A stretch of DNA of 64,000 nt from WHTI01 sp963826105. Its GTDB lineage: Bacteria; Actinomycetota; CADDZG01; WHSQ01. The translations under genes and the position numbers were made by a program. Shown in pieces: positions 15,293 to 24,311 of this stretch; position 1 is the first letter of the stretch, and each line of letters begins with the position of its first letter. The stretch covers positions 62,001-126,000 of the forward strand of contig CAWGWA010000008.1 of assembly GCA_963826105.1 (NCBI GenBank). Reading direction: 5' to 3'. The notes beneath the pieces are model-generated. The model did no database searches, was not told the DNA's origin, and saw nothing but the letters and a program-made list of their open reading frames with translations.

Positions 15293-18082
15293 CTAGCTAT
15301 CTACGAGCTCTTCAGGCGCTTCAGGGAGCGTGATCGTGAACGTACTCCCCCTGTCGGGCTCGCTGATGACGTCGATCGTCCCCGCGTGCGCCTCGACGAT
15401 ACGGCGGACGAACGCCAACCCCAACCCGAGCCCGCCGTAGGTCCGGGTCTCGGAGCCGTCGATCTGGTGGAAATCCGAGAAGATCATGGGAAGTTCGTCG
15501 GGATCGATCCCGATCCCCTGATCGGTGACCGCCAGCTCGACCATGCCCCTCGATTCGGCACCGCTCGAGGAGATGCGCCGGCCCTTCACTCTGACGGAAC
15601 CCCCATCGGGAGAGAACTTGACGGCGTTATCGATCATCTCCTCGAACGTTCTCCGGAGTAGCCGTTCGTCCCCGACCACCGGCGGAAGTTCGTCGATCGA
15701 CTCGAGCATGAAATCGTGATCCGGGGTCCGCTTCTTCCACCGCTCCGCGAGTTCGCCGACCACCTCCCCGATGTCGACGGGCGTGCGCTTCGGAGAGAGT
15801 CGTCCGGCCTCCATGGCCGAGAAATCGACCAAGAGCTCGACGATGCGTTCAAGCTTCTGGGTTGATTCGAGGATCCCCTTGGAGAACTGTTTGGAGCGAT
15901 CGAACGTCACCTCTTTGCGTCCCAGCAGCTCGGCGTAGCCCTTGATGGGCGTCAGAGGGGTCCGGAGTTCGTGAGAGATGTTCGAGAGGAACTCCGACTT
16001 CAGCCGCTCGAAGTCGTGTTCCCGCGACATATCCCTGAACACCGCCACGCCACCGGCGATCTCGCCATCCTCCCCACGCAGCACCGCGCTCGTAACCGCC
16101 ACAGGGATCGGCGACCCCGAGCGAGGAGCGATGTACACCCCAGCGATCGAGCCCTCGGCAAGGTCAAAGATCGGTAGCGAAACCGGCTCGCCCTGCGCAT
16201 CGAGGACGTTTATGACCTCGTCGACCGAGCGGCCGACAACTTCCTTCGACTTGGTCCCGGTGAGAAGTTCGGCCTCCGCGTTGAACGCGAGGATCAACTT
16301 GTCCTGGTCCACGGCCACCAGACCGTCGGCCATCGACTCGATGATCGTCTCGATCCTCGATCGAAGTCGACCCTCCTCAACCGCGGCCTCTCTAAGGTCG
16401 GTTGTGAGTCGAAGCAGAGCATCGGTCATCTCGTTGAAGGTGCTGCCGAGCTGGCCGACCTCATCGGATCCTTTGACGTCGGCCTTTGCCTCGAGCCGTC
16501 CCTCTCGGACTTCCATCGCAGTCTTGGTGAGTCGTTGGATCGGGAGGCTGATGCGGCGACCCGACAACCACGCTAGAGCGAGCGCGATAAGGCCGATAGT
16601 CATCGCGACGAGGAACAGCGAGCGCGTCACGTCCTCGCGGGTCTTGGCGATCACTTGGTCGGGCGACGACAGGGCGAAAACCCCCACAGGGACGTCGTTT
16701 GCCGTGGTCAGGGGGGTAAAGGCGGTGAAGTACGTGCCGGCATCGAATGACTGCCGCATCGACGGGGTCCCACCCGCCTCCACCTGCGCCTCGATCTCGG
16801 GGGTCAAGAGCTCCGATGCGACCGCCGGCCGCAGAGTACTTGCGATGACCACGCCGTTCCCTATCAACGTCGCCTTGGCCGGATCGACCAGCTCCGTGAC
16901 CTCCTCGACCGCGAGGTAGTCGATCCACCGACCGAGCATCAGGATCCCGTTGGGCTTCCCAGTCGAGGCAACCTCGACCGCCGCGACGATCCCGGTGGTA
17001 CGAGGATCGATCCGGTCCACGCTCGCGGACAACTCGAACCTGGGGTCGACGACGTCGAGTAGTACGGGAGAACCCAGAAGTCGTTGGACCCTCGAGCCGC
17101 TCAGTGGCTGGAGGTTGGGGTCGCGGGCTTGCTTCTCGTTCGCCACGGGATCCGTCCCGGCCGCACCCAGAAGGCGACCGGTCGGCGTAGTGATCAAAGC
17201 GAAGTCATATTCACCGAAGAAGGTCTCGTCCGCGAGCAGGCGGGCGAGTTGCGGCAGGCTGGCACGCGCCCTCACCCGCTCGCCGATCGTGTCGAGTCCG
17301 GCGACGACCTCCGTCTGGTCGAGAAGTTGCTGCGTCGCTCCGTCTCCCAGGTTCTGAACCGCACTTCGTAGCTGAGACTCGAGGCGCGCGAGCTCCTCGT
17401 CCTGAACGTTGTTCGAGAGCACGCCGGTCAGCGTTCCCGACAGAGCCAGCACCACGACCACGAGCAGCCCCGTGAACGCGGCGACGAACCTCGTTCTGAT
17501 GCTGACGCGCACACCCGTCCAGAGCCACATGACGAGGGCCGCGTAGCCCAGCAGCCGCATCGCGTGCGCCAGGTAGTTGAGCGGTTCGTCCGCTCCCTGA
17601 CCGAAGAGCGCGTCCGGGACGAAGGCGACGATGGCCTCGCTCGCACCGATCAGCAGCGCGGCCAGTGCCAGCCTCCGGGTCGTTCCGCGGCCCTCACGAG
17701 ACCCGACCGATAGAGACACAAGGGCAAGGAGCAGCCCGACTCCGGCGGGGGCCAGCAGGAGAGGCTCCTCGACCGCGACCAACGCACCCGCCGCCGGTAC
17801 CGCCCCCATGCCACCCAGGACGCCGAAAAGCACGAGTAGCAGTCCCGCGGCGCGCACCAAGGCCCAGTCGGGATCACCGTCGAGGGGGACGAACGAGGCT
17901 CCATGGGCCACCTGGGCTACGGCCAGCGCGCCGAAACCGAGGGCCGCGGTCACGCGGCTCACCGCCCGTCCCGGAATGAGCGAGGGCCGGGAGGGAACGA
18001 GCAGAGCGGCGCCAGCCATGACCATGAAACCCACGAATTCGATCGTGAAGTGGAAAGGCACGGCGAGATAGCTCTCGAACAT
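15293..18082 (-). CDS. membrane sensor histidine kinase with PAS domain
   Basis: A 929-residue hybrid-free kinase. Residues 1-220 hold about seven membrane segments, 225-485 an extracytoplasmic sensor of Cache type, 487-507 another membrane segment, then HAMP (about 508-560), PAS (about 575-690), HisKA with His704 in NISHELRTPL, and the ATPase domain with DNAVKFSPDGG, TDQGIGI and GGLGLGL. It should autophosphorylate on His704 and pass the phosphate to a receiver, most likely the lone REC at 13670. The combination of a multi-pass N-terminal module plus a periplasmic-type sensor is elaborate. Ligand unknown. Confidence 0.9.
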   Translation of the reverse strand: MFESYLAVPFHFTIEFVGFMVMAGAALLVPSRPSLIPGRAVSRVTAALGFGALAVAQVAHGASFVPLDGDPDWALVRAAGLLLVLFGVLGGMGAVPAAGALVAVEEPLLLAPAGVGLLLALVSLSVGSREGRGTTRRLALAALLIGASEAIVAFVPDALFGQGADEPLNYLAHAMRLLGYAALVMWLWTGVRVSIRTRFVAAFTGLLVVVVLALSGTLTGVLSNNVQDEELARLESQLRSAVQNLGDGATQQLLDQTEVVAGLDTIGERVRARASLPQLARLLADETFFGEYDFALITTPTGRLLGAAGTDPVANEKQARDPNLQPLSGSRVQRLLGSPVLLDVVDPRFELSASVDRIDPRTTGIVAAVEVASTGKPNGILMLGRWIDYLAVEEVTELVDPAKATLIGNGVVIASTLRPAVASELLTPEIEAQVEAGGTPSMRQSFDAGTYFTAFTPLTTANDVPVGVFALSSPDQVIAKTREDVTRSLFLVAMTIGLIALALAWLSGRRISLPIQRLTKTAMEVREGRLEAKADVKGSDEVGQLGSTFNEMTDALLRLTTDLREAAVEEGRLRSRIETIIESMADGLVAVDQDKLILAFNAEAELLTGTKSKEVVGRSVDEVINVLDAQGEPVSLPIFDLAEGSIAGVYIAPRSGSPIPVAVTSAVLRGEDGEIAGGVAVFRDMSREHDFERLKSEFLSNISHELRTPLTPIKGYAELLGRKEVTFDRSKQFSKGILESTQKLERIVELLVDFSAMEAGRLSPKRTPVDIGEVVGELAERWKKRTPDHDFMLESIDELPPVVGDERLLRRTFEEMIDNAVKFSPDGGSVRVKGRRISSSGAESRGMVELAVTDQGIGIDPDELPMIFSDFHQIDGSETRTYGGLGLGLAFVRRIVEAHAGTIDVISEPDRGSTFTITLPEAPEELVDS

Positions 18083-18146
18083 GCCGTAAGTGTTGCATGG
18101 TGGGCGGTCTGCTTGCCCTAGTTTGGGCTACCTACTTGGTCGACTC

Positions 18147-19202
18147 CTACAGCTCCTCGAGGTACTCCAGAGCATCGGCGAAGGTCGCCACGGAGACGAC
18201 CTCGATCCCGTCGCTCGCTACGGCCACGGCGGCTGCGTAGTTGGCGCTCGGGGAGAGGAAGACGGTGGCGTTGTTGTCCTCCGCGGCCGCGACCTTCTGT
18301 TCGACGCCGCCGATGGGACTGATCCCGCCGTCACAGGAGATCACGCCCGTGCCGGCGATCGTCAGGCCCTCGGTGAGGTCATCCGGGGTCAGGCGGTCGT
18401 AGAGGGCGAGCGTGAACATCAGCCCCGCAGACGGTCCTCCGATCTGGTCGGTATCGAAGTCCACCTCCACGTCACTGACGAATCGGTAGTTGATGTCTTC
18501 CATCACGATCCCGATCAGCGGCTGATTCTCGTTCTCGGGGAGACTGGTGGTCTCGAGCTCGAGCGGCACGCGCTCTCCACCTCGCTCGACGACGATGGTC
18601 ACCTCGTCACCCACATCGTGGAGGTCGATCAGCCGCCCGACGTCACAGGTGGTCTGAACCTCCTCGCCATCGACTTCGACGATCACGTCTCCCGGTTGGA
18701 CGACACCATCCGCCGGCGCTCCCTCGAGAGTCTCCGACACGCGCGCCCCGTCGCCTTCGGGATGACCCAGACCGAGGGCGGTCAGAGCGACCTCCTGTGC
18801 GTGCTGCTTCGACTGGGCCATGTCCTCCCGGGCCTGCTCGAGGATCTCCTCATACGGTCTCCCCCCAGTGAACTGCTCCTTCGAGATCAGCTTCAGGGTC
18901 GGATCGAAGATGCTCTGGACCATCTCGGCAACGGTGACCTGGTCATCGATCGAAACCGTCGTGAGATACAGGACCCCCTCGGAGGAATATGTCTCGGCTC
19001 CGGAGACGTCGACGAGCTTGCCAACATCGCGCACCGGGCCCGGGCCCTCTGAGTAGTAGATCGGCAGTGGGACGACGAACGCGGCGAACGCTAGTCCACC
19101 GACGATGAAGGCGGCAAGAGCCCAGCGCCACCACGAAGTCTTGGGCCGCGCCGGCGGAACCTCTGCGCTTGGTTGCTCGGGAGTGATCGGGGTCTCGTCC
19201 AT
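18147..19202 (-). CDS. membrane PDZ and Lon-like (S16) protease, YlbL family
   Basis: A 351-residue protein with a cytoplasmic Pro-rich N-terminus, one membrane segment (about 27-47), a PDZ domain (about 150-220, APADGVVQPGDVIVEVDG) and a Lon-type proteolytic domain with catalytic Ser258 in GGPSAGLMF and Lys303 in GGVEQKV. The fold and dyad match YlbL/YlbL-like proteases, which act on the outer face of the membrane. It lies between MreB and the histidine kinase on the same strand, suggesting an envelope role. Confidence 0.88.
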   Translation of the reverse strand: MDETPITPEQPSAEVPPARPKTSWWRWALAAFIVGGLAFAAFVVPLPIYYSEGPGPVRDVGKLVDVSGAETYSSEGVLYLTTVSIDDQVTVAEMVQSIFDPTLKLISKEQFTGGRPYEEILEQAREDMAQSKQHAQEVALTALGLGHPEGDGARVSETLEGAPADGVVQPGDVIVEVDGEEVQTTCDVGRLIDLHDVGDEVTIVVERGGERVPLELETTSLPENENQPLIGIVMEDINYRFVSDVEVDFDTDQIGGPSAGLMFTLALYDRLTPDDLTEGLTIAGTGVISCDGGISPIGGVEQKVAAAEDNNATVFLSPSANYAAAVAVASDGIEVVSVATFADALEYLEEL

Positions 19203-19247
19203 CTCGGGCGTAACTCTAGGCCTTCGGAATCACTACGGGACGGTAGT

Positions 19248-20246
19248 TCAGTTGTCCATGAAGATCGATTTGAGTGCCTGGAACGACTCAAGGCACTTCC
19301 CGGCTCCCATGACGACCGCCTCGAGAGGCTGGTCGGTGATGTGCACGGGGACCTCGGTCTCCTGCGACAAGAGCATGTCGAATCCCTTGAGCATGCTTCC
19401 ACCGCCGGTCAGGGTGATCCCGTTGGTGAGGACATCCTGAACGAGGTCGGGAGGCGACCCTCCGATGCAATCGACCACCGCGGCGAGCACCGCTTTGACC
19501 TGATCCGAGATCGCCTCGCGGATCTCCTCGGACGTGATGTCGATCGTCTTCGGCATACCGGTTGCAAGATCCCGGCCGCGCAATTCAGCGCGCATCTCCT
19601 CGGCGAGGGGGAAGGCAGATGCGATCGTCATCTTCATCTTCTCGGCGGTGCGCTCGCCGATCGCGATCGCGTACTCCTTGCGTACGTAGTTGACGATCGC
19701 GGCGTCGAAGTCGAACCCCCCGACGCGGATCGCGGCGTTGGTGACGATCCCACCCATCGAGATCAGCGCAACCTCGCTCGTCCCCCCGCCGACGTCGACG
19801 ATCAACGATCCGACCGGCTCGTGGATCGGGAGCCCGGCGCCGATGGCCGCTGCGATCGGCTCCTCGATCAGATAACAGGACCGAGCTCCCGCGGAGATCG
19901 TGGCCTCTTCGACCGCACGTCTCTCGACGTCGGTTAGGGCACTGGTGACGCAAACGAGAACCTTGGGGCGCGCGAACTTGCTTACGCCTGCCTTTTGGAG
20001 GATCAACCGGATCATTCGCTCGGTGATGTCGAAGTCGGTGATGGCACCGTTTCGCAAGGGACGGACGGCAACGATGTAACCGGGAGTACGCCCGATCATC
20101 TGCCAGGCCTCTTCACCCATCGCGAGCACCGCACCGGTCTCACGGTTAAGGGCGATGACGGACGGTTCCGCGAACAAGATCCCGTGCCCGCGTTGATAGA
20201 CGAGGGTATTGGCGGTGCCGAGGTCTATCGCGAGATCTCTCGCCAC
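19248..20246 (-). CDS. mreB: rod-shape determining protein MreB
   Basis: A 332-residue bacterial actin. Motifs: phosphate-1 DLAIDLGTANTLVY at the N-terminus, phosphate-2 VDVGGGTSEVALIS and the adenosine motif ITLTGGGSMLKGFD. It polymerises under the membrane and guides lateral cell-wall synthesis, so rod shape or at least MreB-directed growth is likely. The usual mreC and mreD partners are not next to it; instead a short membrane protein precedes it and a PDZ/S16 protease follows. Confidence 0.95.
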   Translation of the reverse strand: MARDLAIDLGTANTLVYQRGHGILFAEPSVIALNRETGAVLAMGEEAWQMIGRTPGYIVAVRPLRNGAITDFDITERMIRLILQKAGVSKFARPKVLVCVTSALTDVERRAVEEATISAGARSCYLIEEPIAAAIGAGLPIHEPVGSLIVDVGGGTSEVALISMGGIVTNAAIRVGGFDFDAAIVNYVRKEYAIAIGERTAEKMKMTIASAFPLAEEMRAELRGRDLATGMPKTIDITSEEIREAISDQVKAVLAAVVDCIGGSPPDLVQDVLTNGITLTGGGSMLKGFDMLLSQETEVPVHITDQPLEAVVMGAGKCLESFQALKSIFMDN

Positions 20247-20257
20247 GGTCGGTCGCT

Positions 20258-20551
20258 CTATCCGAGCGAGTTACGGCGCGCGGCGCGCCGCTCTTCGATA
20301 CGTGCCTTGGCAGCAGCCCGACGCTCGGGGTCTAGCGCCGACGAGGGACGTTCGCCGGTGGCACACGCTCGCCGCTGATCGAAACGATTCATCGTCGGCG
20401 AGGTTTCCATCGTTGCCGGACCCGAGATGGCCTCGAGGCTCGTGCGGAAGCCCTCGACGGTCTGGAGCTCGGATTGGCGGCGTCGCTGGGCCAGCATCAA
20501 GCGGGTTATCCCGCCCGCACCCAGGAGCAACAACAGGATCAGGTAAGCCAC
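20258..20551 (-). CDS. small single-pass membrane protein (97 aa), unknown
   Basis: One N-terminal membrane segment (AYLILLLLLGAGGITRLML) followed by an Arg/Ala-rich hydrophilic tail ending RRNSLG. GAGGAG lies just upstream of the ATG. It ends 11 bases before mreB starts, so co-transcription is likely. No family recognised. Confidence 0.6.
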   Translation of the reverse strand: MAYLILLLLLGAGGITRLMLAQRRRQSELQTVEGFRTSLEAISGPATMETSPTMNRFDQRRACATGERPSSALDPERRAAAKARIEERRAARRNSLG

Positions 20552-20698
20552 GTGGTTCTCCTCAACAGTTCGACGGGTCGTTCCGAGCGAACGCCTCTCG
20601 GGGGCGCTCCCACGGGCTCACCCCCGTCTCAGGGGGGCCCGGTGCCACGTGGAGGTTAGCAGACCCCCCGAGGCCGGGTCATTCCGGGGCCTAAAGAC

Positions 20699-21778
20699 TT
20701 AAGTGCCTGCCAGGGACCGGCGGCGCCTCAGAACGGCGAGCCCGACGGCCGCTCCCAGGAGCCCGGCCCCCGCCGCGGCCCCTCGGGCGAGATCCCCCTT
20801 CTTGAACCTGGAGGTCCCGATCCGGACGTACTCGCGGCTCCGCTCCACCACCTCCCGGAGGGTCTCTCCACTCGATCGCTCGCATACGAAACCAGCGTCT
20901 CTCAGCTTGTCGACCGAAACGACCCACGGATGCATGACGTAGTGGAGCATCCCGGCAGGCGCCTCGGCGAGTCCCATCGACCACAGACGATCTGCGAGTG
21001 TGAAGGCTGCGGGCTCGGCAAGCTCGGCGCTCCTCCGACCGACGATCTGTTTGATCTCGTCGTAGGAGAGCCATCCCTCGGGAGCCAGGTTGTAAGCGCC
21101 GTCGAGTTTCTTGTCCACCGCGAACGCCAGGGCACGGCCGACGTCATCCTCGTGGACGAACTGGAACGGCGGTCGATAACCGCGTACACCGAGCAGAACC
21201 GGCAACTCGATGAAGTGGGACCACGCGTTGTCCACGTGGGGGCCGAAAACGATCGCCGGGCGGAACACCGTGACGAGCACATCGAGGTACTCATCGCGGA
21301 ACTCCTTGACGACGTACTCGACCTCGAGCTTGTGGGCGGGGTACGAGAAGTCCAGGTTCGCACGCAGCGGCGAATCCTCGGTCAATGGGACGTCGTTGTC
21401 GGGGTGAGCTCCGTACGCCGTCGCCGAGGACGTGTAAACGATGTGCTTCACGCCCGCCGCGCCGGCACAGCGGAAGACATTCTGCGAGCCGTTGACGTTG
21501 ATGTCCCGCATCTCGGTCTCATCTCGGATGGGGTCCATGACGAATGCGAGGTGCACAACGGTGTCCACGCCGGTAAGGCGAGCCTCGAGCGCTGGGTTAC
21601 GCACATCGACCTCGTCGAACACGAACTTCTCGTCCTCGAACGCCGGTGGACGCACGTCGAACCCGAGCACCCGACCGATCGACTCGTCCCTGCAGAGCTC
21701 TCGGATCAGCCGCCCGGCGATGAAGCCCGACGCCCCGGTAACGGCCACGGTCCTTCGATTACTTCTCGTTGCGGTCAT
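20699..21778 (-). CDS. NAD-dependent epimerase/dehydratase with C-terminal membrane anchor
   Basis: About 359 residues, extended SDR type. The NAD-binding motif TVAVTGASGFIAG is at the N-terminus, the catalytic triad is visible as Ser in VYTSSATAYG and YxxxK in SYPAHKLEVE. The family acts on nucleotide sugars or sterol-like substrates. The last 30 residues contain a short hydrophobic segment (AAAGAGLLGAAVGLAVL) flanked by Lys and Arg, which suggests a tail anchor. The frame stays open far upstream into the divergent neighbour; ATG 21778 is chosen because the Rossmann strand begins right after it. Confidence 0.85.
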   Translation of the reverse strand: MTATRSNRRTVAVTGASGFIAGRLIRELCRDESIGRVLGFDVRPPAFEDEKFVFDEVDVRNPALEARLTGVDTVVHLAFVMDPIRDETEMRDINVNGSQNVFRCAGAAGVKHIVYTSSATAYGAHPDNDVPLTEDSPLRANLDFSYPAHKLEVEYVVKEFRDEYLDVLVTVFRPAIVFGPHVDNAWSHFIELPVLLGVRGYRPPFQFVHEDDVGRALAFAVDKKLDGAYNLAPEGWLSYDEIKQIVGRRSAELAEPAAFTLADRLWSMGLAEAPAGMLHYVMHPWVVSVDKLRDAGFVCERSSGETLREVVERSREYVRIGTSRFKKGDLARGAAAGAGLLGAAVGLAVLRRRRSLAGT

Positions 21779-21817
21779 AGTGGTTGGAGGGTACAACCCC
21801 AGGTCGGGGACTCCATG

Positions 21818-21865
21818 CCAGGGTAAGCACCCTGGGATACAGATAGCGATCCTCTCGAGGATCGC
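21818..21865. promoter_or_regulatory. two inverted repeats in a divergent intergenic region
   Basis: CCAGGGT-AAGC-ACCCTGG at 21818-21835 is a perfect 7-bp stem, and GCGATCCTC-TC-GAGGATCGC at 21846-21865 is a 9-bp inverted repeat with a 2-base centre. Both lie between the divergently transcribed epimerase and DUF2342 genes, where operators are expected. Binding proteins are unknown. Confidence 0.4.
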
Positions 21866-21889
21866 GGGAACGAAGGGCACCGCACCAGT

Positions 21890-23032
21890 ATGAGCAGCAG
21901 TCAGGACCCGTTCGGAGATATCCCGCTCTTCCGGGAGATCCAGCGCCTTCTGTCCTCGGGCGGAGGGCCGGTCAACTACGAGATCCTCGGGCAGGTGGCG
22001 CGATCGGTCGCGGTGGAGAGCGGCTTCGATCCGGCCCCCGATCCGGCGACCGCGAGGGCCTTCGCCGAGACCGTTCACTCCGCCGAGACTCTGCTCGCGG
22101 GCTACACGCGCCTGACGCTGGAAGAGCCGAACCTGACTCACGCGATGACGCGGACGGAATGGATCGAGACCGCCACCAAGGGATGGCGCTGGGTGCTCGA
22201 GCCCCTCGCGCAGAGGTTCACCGGCCAGATGTCGGAGGCCGGGCCCGAGGGCGCTCAGGGTATGGAGATGGCCATTGGCCAGGTCGCCCCTCTGCTGATG
22301 GGGATGCAAGGCGGCGCCCTGATCGGTCACATGGCGCGCGAGGTCCTCGGTCGATTCGACCTCCCGGTTCCCTACGACGACGACGGCAAGCTCTTCCTGA
22401 TGACGGCGAACGCCGATGCCGTGGCCACCGAATATTCGTTCGACAAGGACACGCTCTACCGCTGGATAGCGGTTCAAGAAGCCGCGCGTGCGGTGATCGC
22501 CTCGAGCACTCCATGGCTGATGCGCTACTGGCGGAGTCTGCTCCTCGAGGTGATCGATTCGATCGAGATAGACCTCGCCGACATCGAACGTCGCATGACC
22601 GAACTCCAGGCGGGGGGCATGGAGGCGCTACAGGAAGGCTTCGGTCCGGACGGTGCGTTACCCGTCGTTTCGACCGAACGTCACCAGAACGCCCTCGATC
22701 GCACGAATGCGTTCATCGCCCTGTTCGAGGGCTACGCGCGTCACGCGGTCGGTCAGGTCATCGAGCAGGTCATCGGCGACACGACGATCATCGACGAGGG
22801 CATGTCCCGGCGGGCCCTGTCGCCCAGCGACGGCGAGAAGATGCTGGCGAGCGTGTTGGGACTCTCGCTCGATCGCAAGCTCGACACGGCCGGCGAGACC
22901 TTCTGCGCCGCGGTGGTCAAACTTCAGGGGATCGCCGCTCTCAACAACGTGTGGACCGCGGCCGACAACCTTCCGTCGATGGCCGAGATCAAGGATCCGT
23001 TCGCATGGATGGAGCGTCTCGGGATCGGCTAG
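21890..23032 (+). CDS. DUF2342 family protein, apparently without the zinc motif
   Basis: A 380-residue largely helical protein whose N-terminal half (AETVHSAETLLAGYTRLTLEEP, EWIETATKGWRWVLEPLAQ) matches the actinobacterial DUF2342 family, which databases call zinc-dependent metalloproteases or F420-biosynthesis-associated. As I recall the family, an HExxH helix precedes the PWL segment; here the corresponding stretch reads WIAVQEAARAVIASSTPWL, with no histidines. If that alignment is right it would be a non-catalytic member. It is single-gene and divergent from the epimerase. Confidence 0.65.
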   Translation: MSSSQDPFGDIPLFREIQRLLSSGGGPVNYEILGQVARSVAVESGFDPAPDPATARAFAETVHSAETLLAGYTRLTLEEPNLTHAMTRTEWIETATKGWRWVLEPLAQRFTGQMSEAGPEGAQGMEMAIGQVAPLLMGMQGGALIGHMAREVLGRFDLPVPYDDDGKLFLMTANADAVATEYSFDKDTLYRWIAVQEAARAVIASSTPWLMRYWRSLLLEVIDSIEIDLADIERRMTELQAGGMEALQEGFGPDGALPVVSTERHQNALDRTNAFIALFEGYARHAVGQVIEQVIGDTTIIDEGMSRRALSPSDGEKMLASVLGLSLDRKLDTAGETFCAAVVKLQGIAALNNVWTAADNLPSMAEIKDPFAWMERLGIG

Positions 23033-23757
23033 CGCTTCTCGAGTGCCAGGCGGAACAGTTCCGCGTGATTGAAGCTCAGGAGCAACTCTTCTCCAAAGGC
23101 CTCGAAGAACGGCGTGACCTGTGAGGCGTGACACCGGATCGCCCTCTGCTTCTGCTTCATCAGGTCCTCGGGGACCTCGAAGTCGATCGCGAGGAACTCA
23201 CGCGGGGTCGTCTTGGGCCACCCCTCCATGAAGACCATCTCCCTGACGTTTTCGGGCATCTCCTCGAGCAGCTCCGGCGTGATCGCCGCGTAGTACAACT
23301 TGGCTCCGGGCTTCCCGGCTCGGTCGAATGCCTCCGTGGTCCACCGCGCCACAGCTTGATGATCGAGGTGGCCGGTCAAGCCGTCGGGCGGGAAGGTCAT
23401 CACGCTGTCCGGTTGCACCGCCTCGATGATCCCGGCGATCTTTGCAACCGCGTCCTCGACGTCGGCGTTCTGGCACTCTCCGTCCCGGTACCCGAGCCAC
23501 ATCAACTCGACGACACCGACGACATCGAGCGCCGAGATCAGTTCCTGCTCTCTGATCTTGGAGATCTCGTCCGGGGGCCACCGCTCCGGATTGGGGGAGC
23601 CGGCCTCGCCCTTCGTGGCCATCGCGATGACCACGCGCTCGCCGTTGAACGTGGCGCGCGCCATCAGTCCGGCGGTGAGATAAGTCTCGTCGTCGGGATG
23701 CGCCCACACGCCAAGAACCGTTCCGAGATAAGCCACACATGAATCTTTCCACGTCAC
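23029..23757 (-). CDS. PIG-L/LmbE-type deacetylase
   Basis: A 242-residue zinc deacetylase. The AHPDDE motif (residues 19-24) and the later HLDH provide the metal site. Family members remove an acetyl group from GlcNAc-type conjugates such as mycothiol or bacillithiol precursors (MshB, Mca). Which conjugate is used here cannot be told. The GTG start 23757 overlaps the phosphodiesterase stop (GTGA) and lies inside copy B of the 41-bp repeat; GTG at codon 8 is an alternative. It overlaps the 3' end of the DUF2342 gene by four bases, tail to tail. Confidence 0.85.
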   Translation of the reverse strand: MTWKDSCVAYLGTVLGVWAHPDDETYLTAGLMARATFNGERVVIAMATKGEAGSPNPERWPPDEISKIREQELISALDVVGVVELMWLGYRDGECQNADVEDAVAKIAGIIEAVQPDSVMTFPPDGLTGHLDHQAVARWTTEAFDRAGKPGAKLYYAAITPELLEEMPENVREMVFMEGWPKTTPREFLAIDFEVPEDLMKQKQRAIRCHASQVTPFFEAFGEELLLSFNHAELFRLALEKR

Positions 23758-23784
23758 TCACGCATACGACGACTCACGTGGAAA
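23744..23784. repeat. dispersed 41-bp palindromic repeat, copy B
   Basis: Same element as 726-766 (37 of 41 identical). Here the inverted repeat is TTTCCACGT at 23746-23754 and ACGTGGAAA at 23776-23784. The copy covers the stop of the phosphodiesterase, encoding its terminal HVSRRMRE, and the first codon of the PIG-L gene. Confidence 0.6.
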
Positions 23785-24278
23785 AGTTCGGGCTCAGACC
23801 GGGAAGACCTCGGCTTCGATGACGGGCCGTCGATCCAGAGGATCGCCATCGAGGGATAGGGCGCGGTCCGCTTCCAGGTCGGGCTCCCCGGGTTCAAGAG
23901 GAGGAGGCCGTCGGCGTCCTCGTTACACGGGATATGTGAGTGGCCGAAGACGACCACCCGGGCGTCGGGGAAATGAGCTCGCATGCGTTCGCGCCGTCCG
24001 GTCTTGGCCCCCGAGTCGTGCAGCATCGCCACCTGGATCTCACCGAGATCGACGACGGCCTCATCGCGCGCTCCCCAGTGGGCGATATCGGTGCCGTCGC
24101 AATTACCCATCACCACTGTGACGGGAGCGAACACGGTCAGCTCGTCAAGAAGGGCGGGATCGCAGACGTCGCCGGCGTGCAGGATGTGGTCGGCGGTCTC
24201 GATGTACGGCCACGCTCCGGGAGGCATGGTCCGCGAGGGACCCATCGTGTGCGTATCGGAAAGTACGATTACCTTCAC
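23754..24278 (-). CDS. YfcE/MJ0936-type metallophosphoesterase
   Basis: A 174-residue calcineurin-like phosphodiesterase. Metal-binding motifs are clear: LSDTH at the N-terminus, HAGDVCD, MGNCDGTD and VVFGHSHIPCNE. Small proteins of this class hydrolyse phosphodiesters in vitro; the physiological substrate is not known. The C-terminus is encoded within a dispersed repeat. It is translationally coupled to the PIG-L gene. Confidence 0.88.
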   Translation of the reverse strand: MKVIVLSDTHTMGPSRTMPPGAWPYIETADHILHAGDVCDPALLDELTVFAPVTVVMGNCDGTDIAHWGARDEAVVDLGEIQVAMLHDSGAKTGRRERMRAHFPDARVVVFGHSHIPCNEDADGLLLLNPGSPTWKRTAPYPSMAILWIDGPSSKPRSSRSEPELFHVSRRMRE

Positions 24279-24311
24279 GCTCCGAGACTAGTCGGAACTT
24301 GGAACGGCGCC

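Noticed and set aside
20699..22477. Epimerase start far upstream at 22477
   Set aside because: The extra 233 residues are antisense to the DUF2342 gene; the Rossmann motif begins right after ATG 21778.
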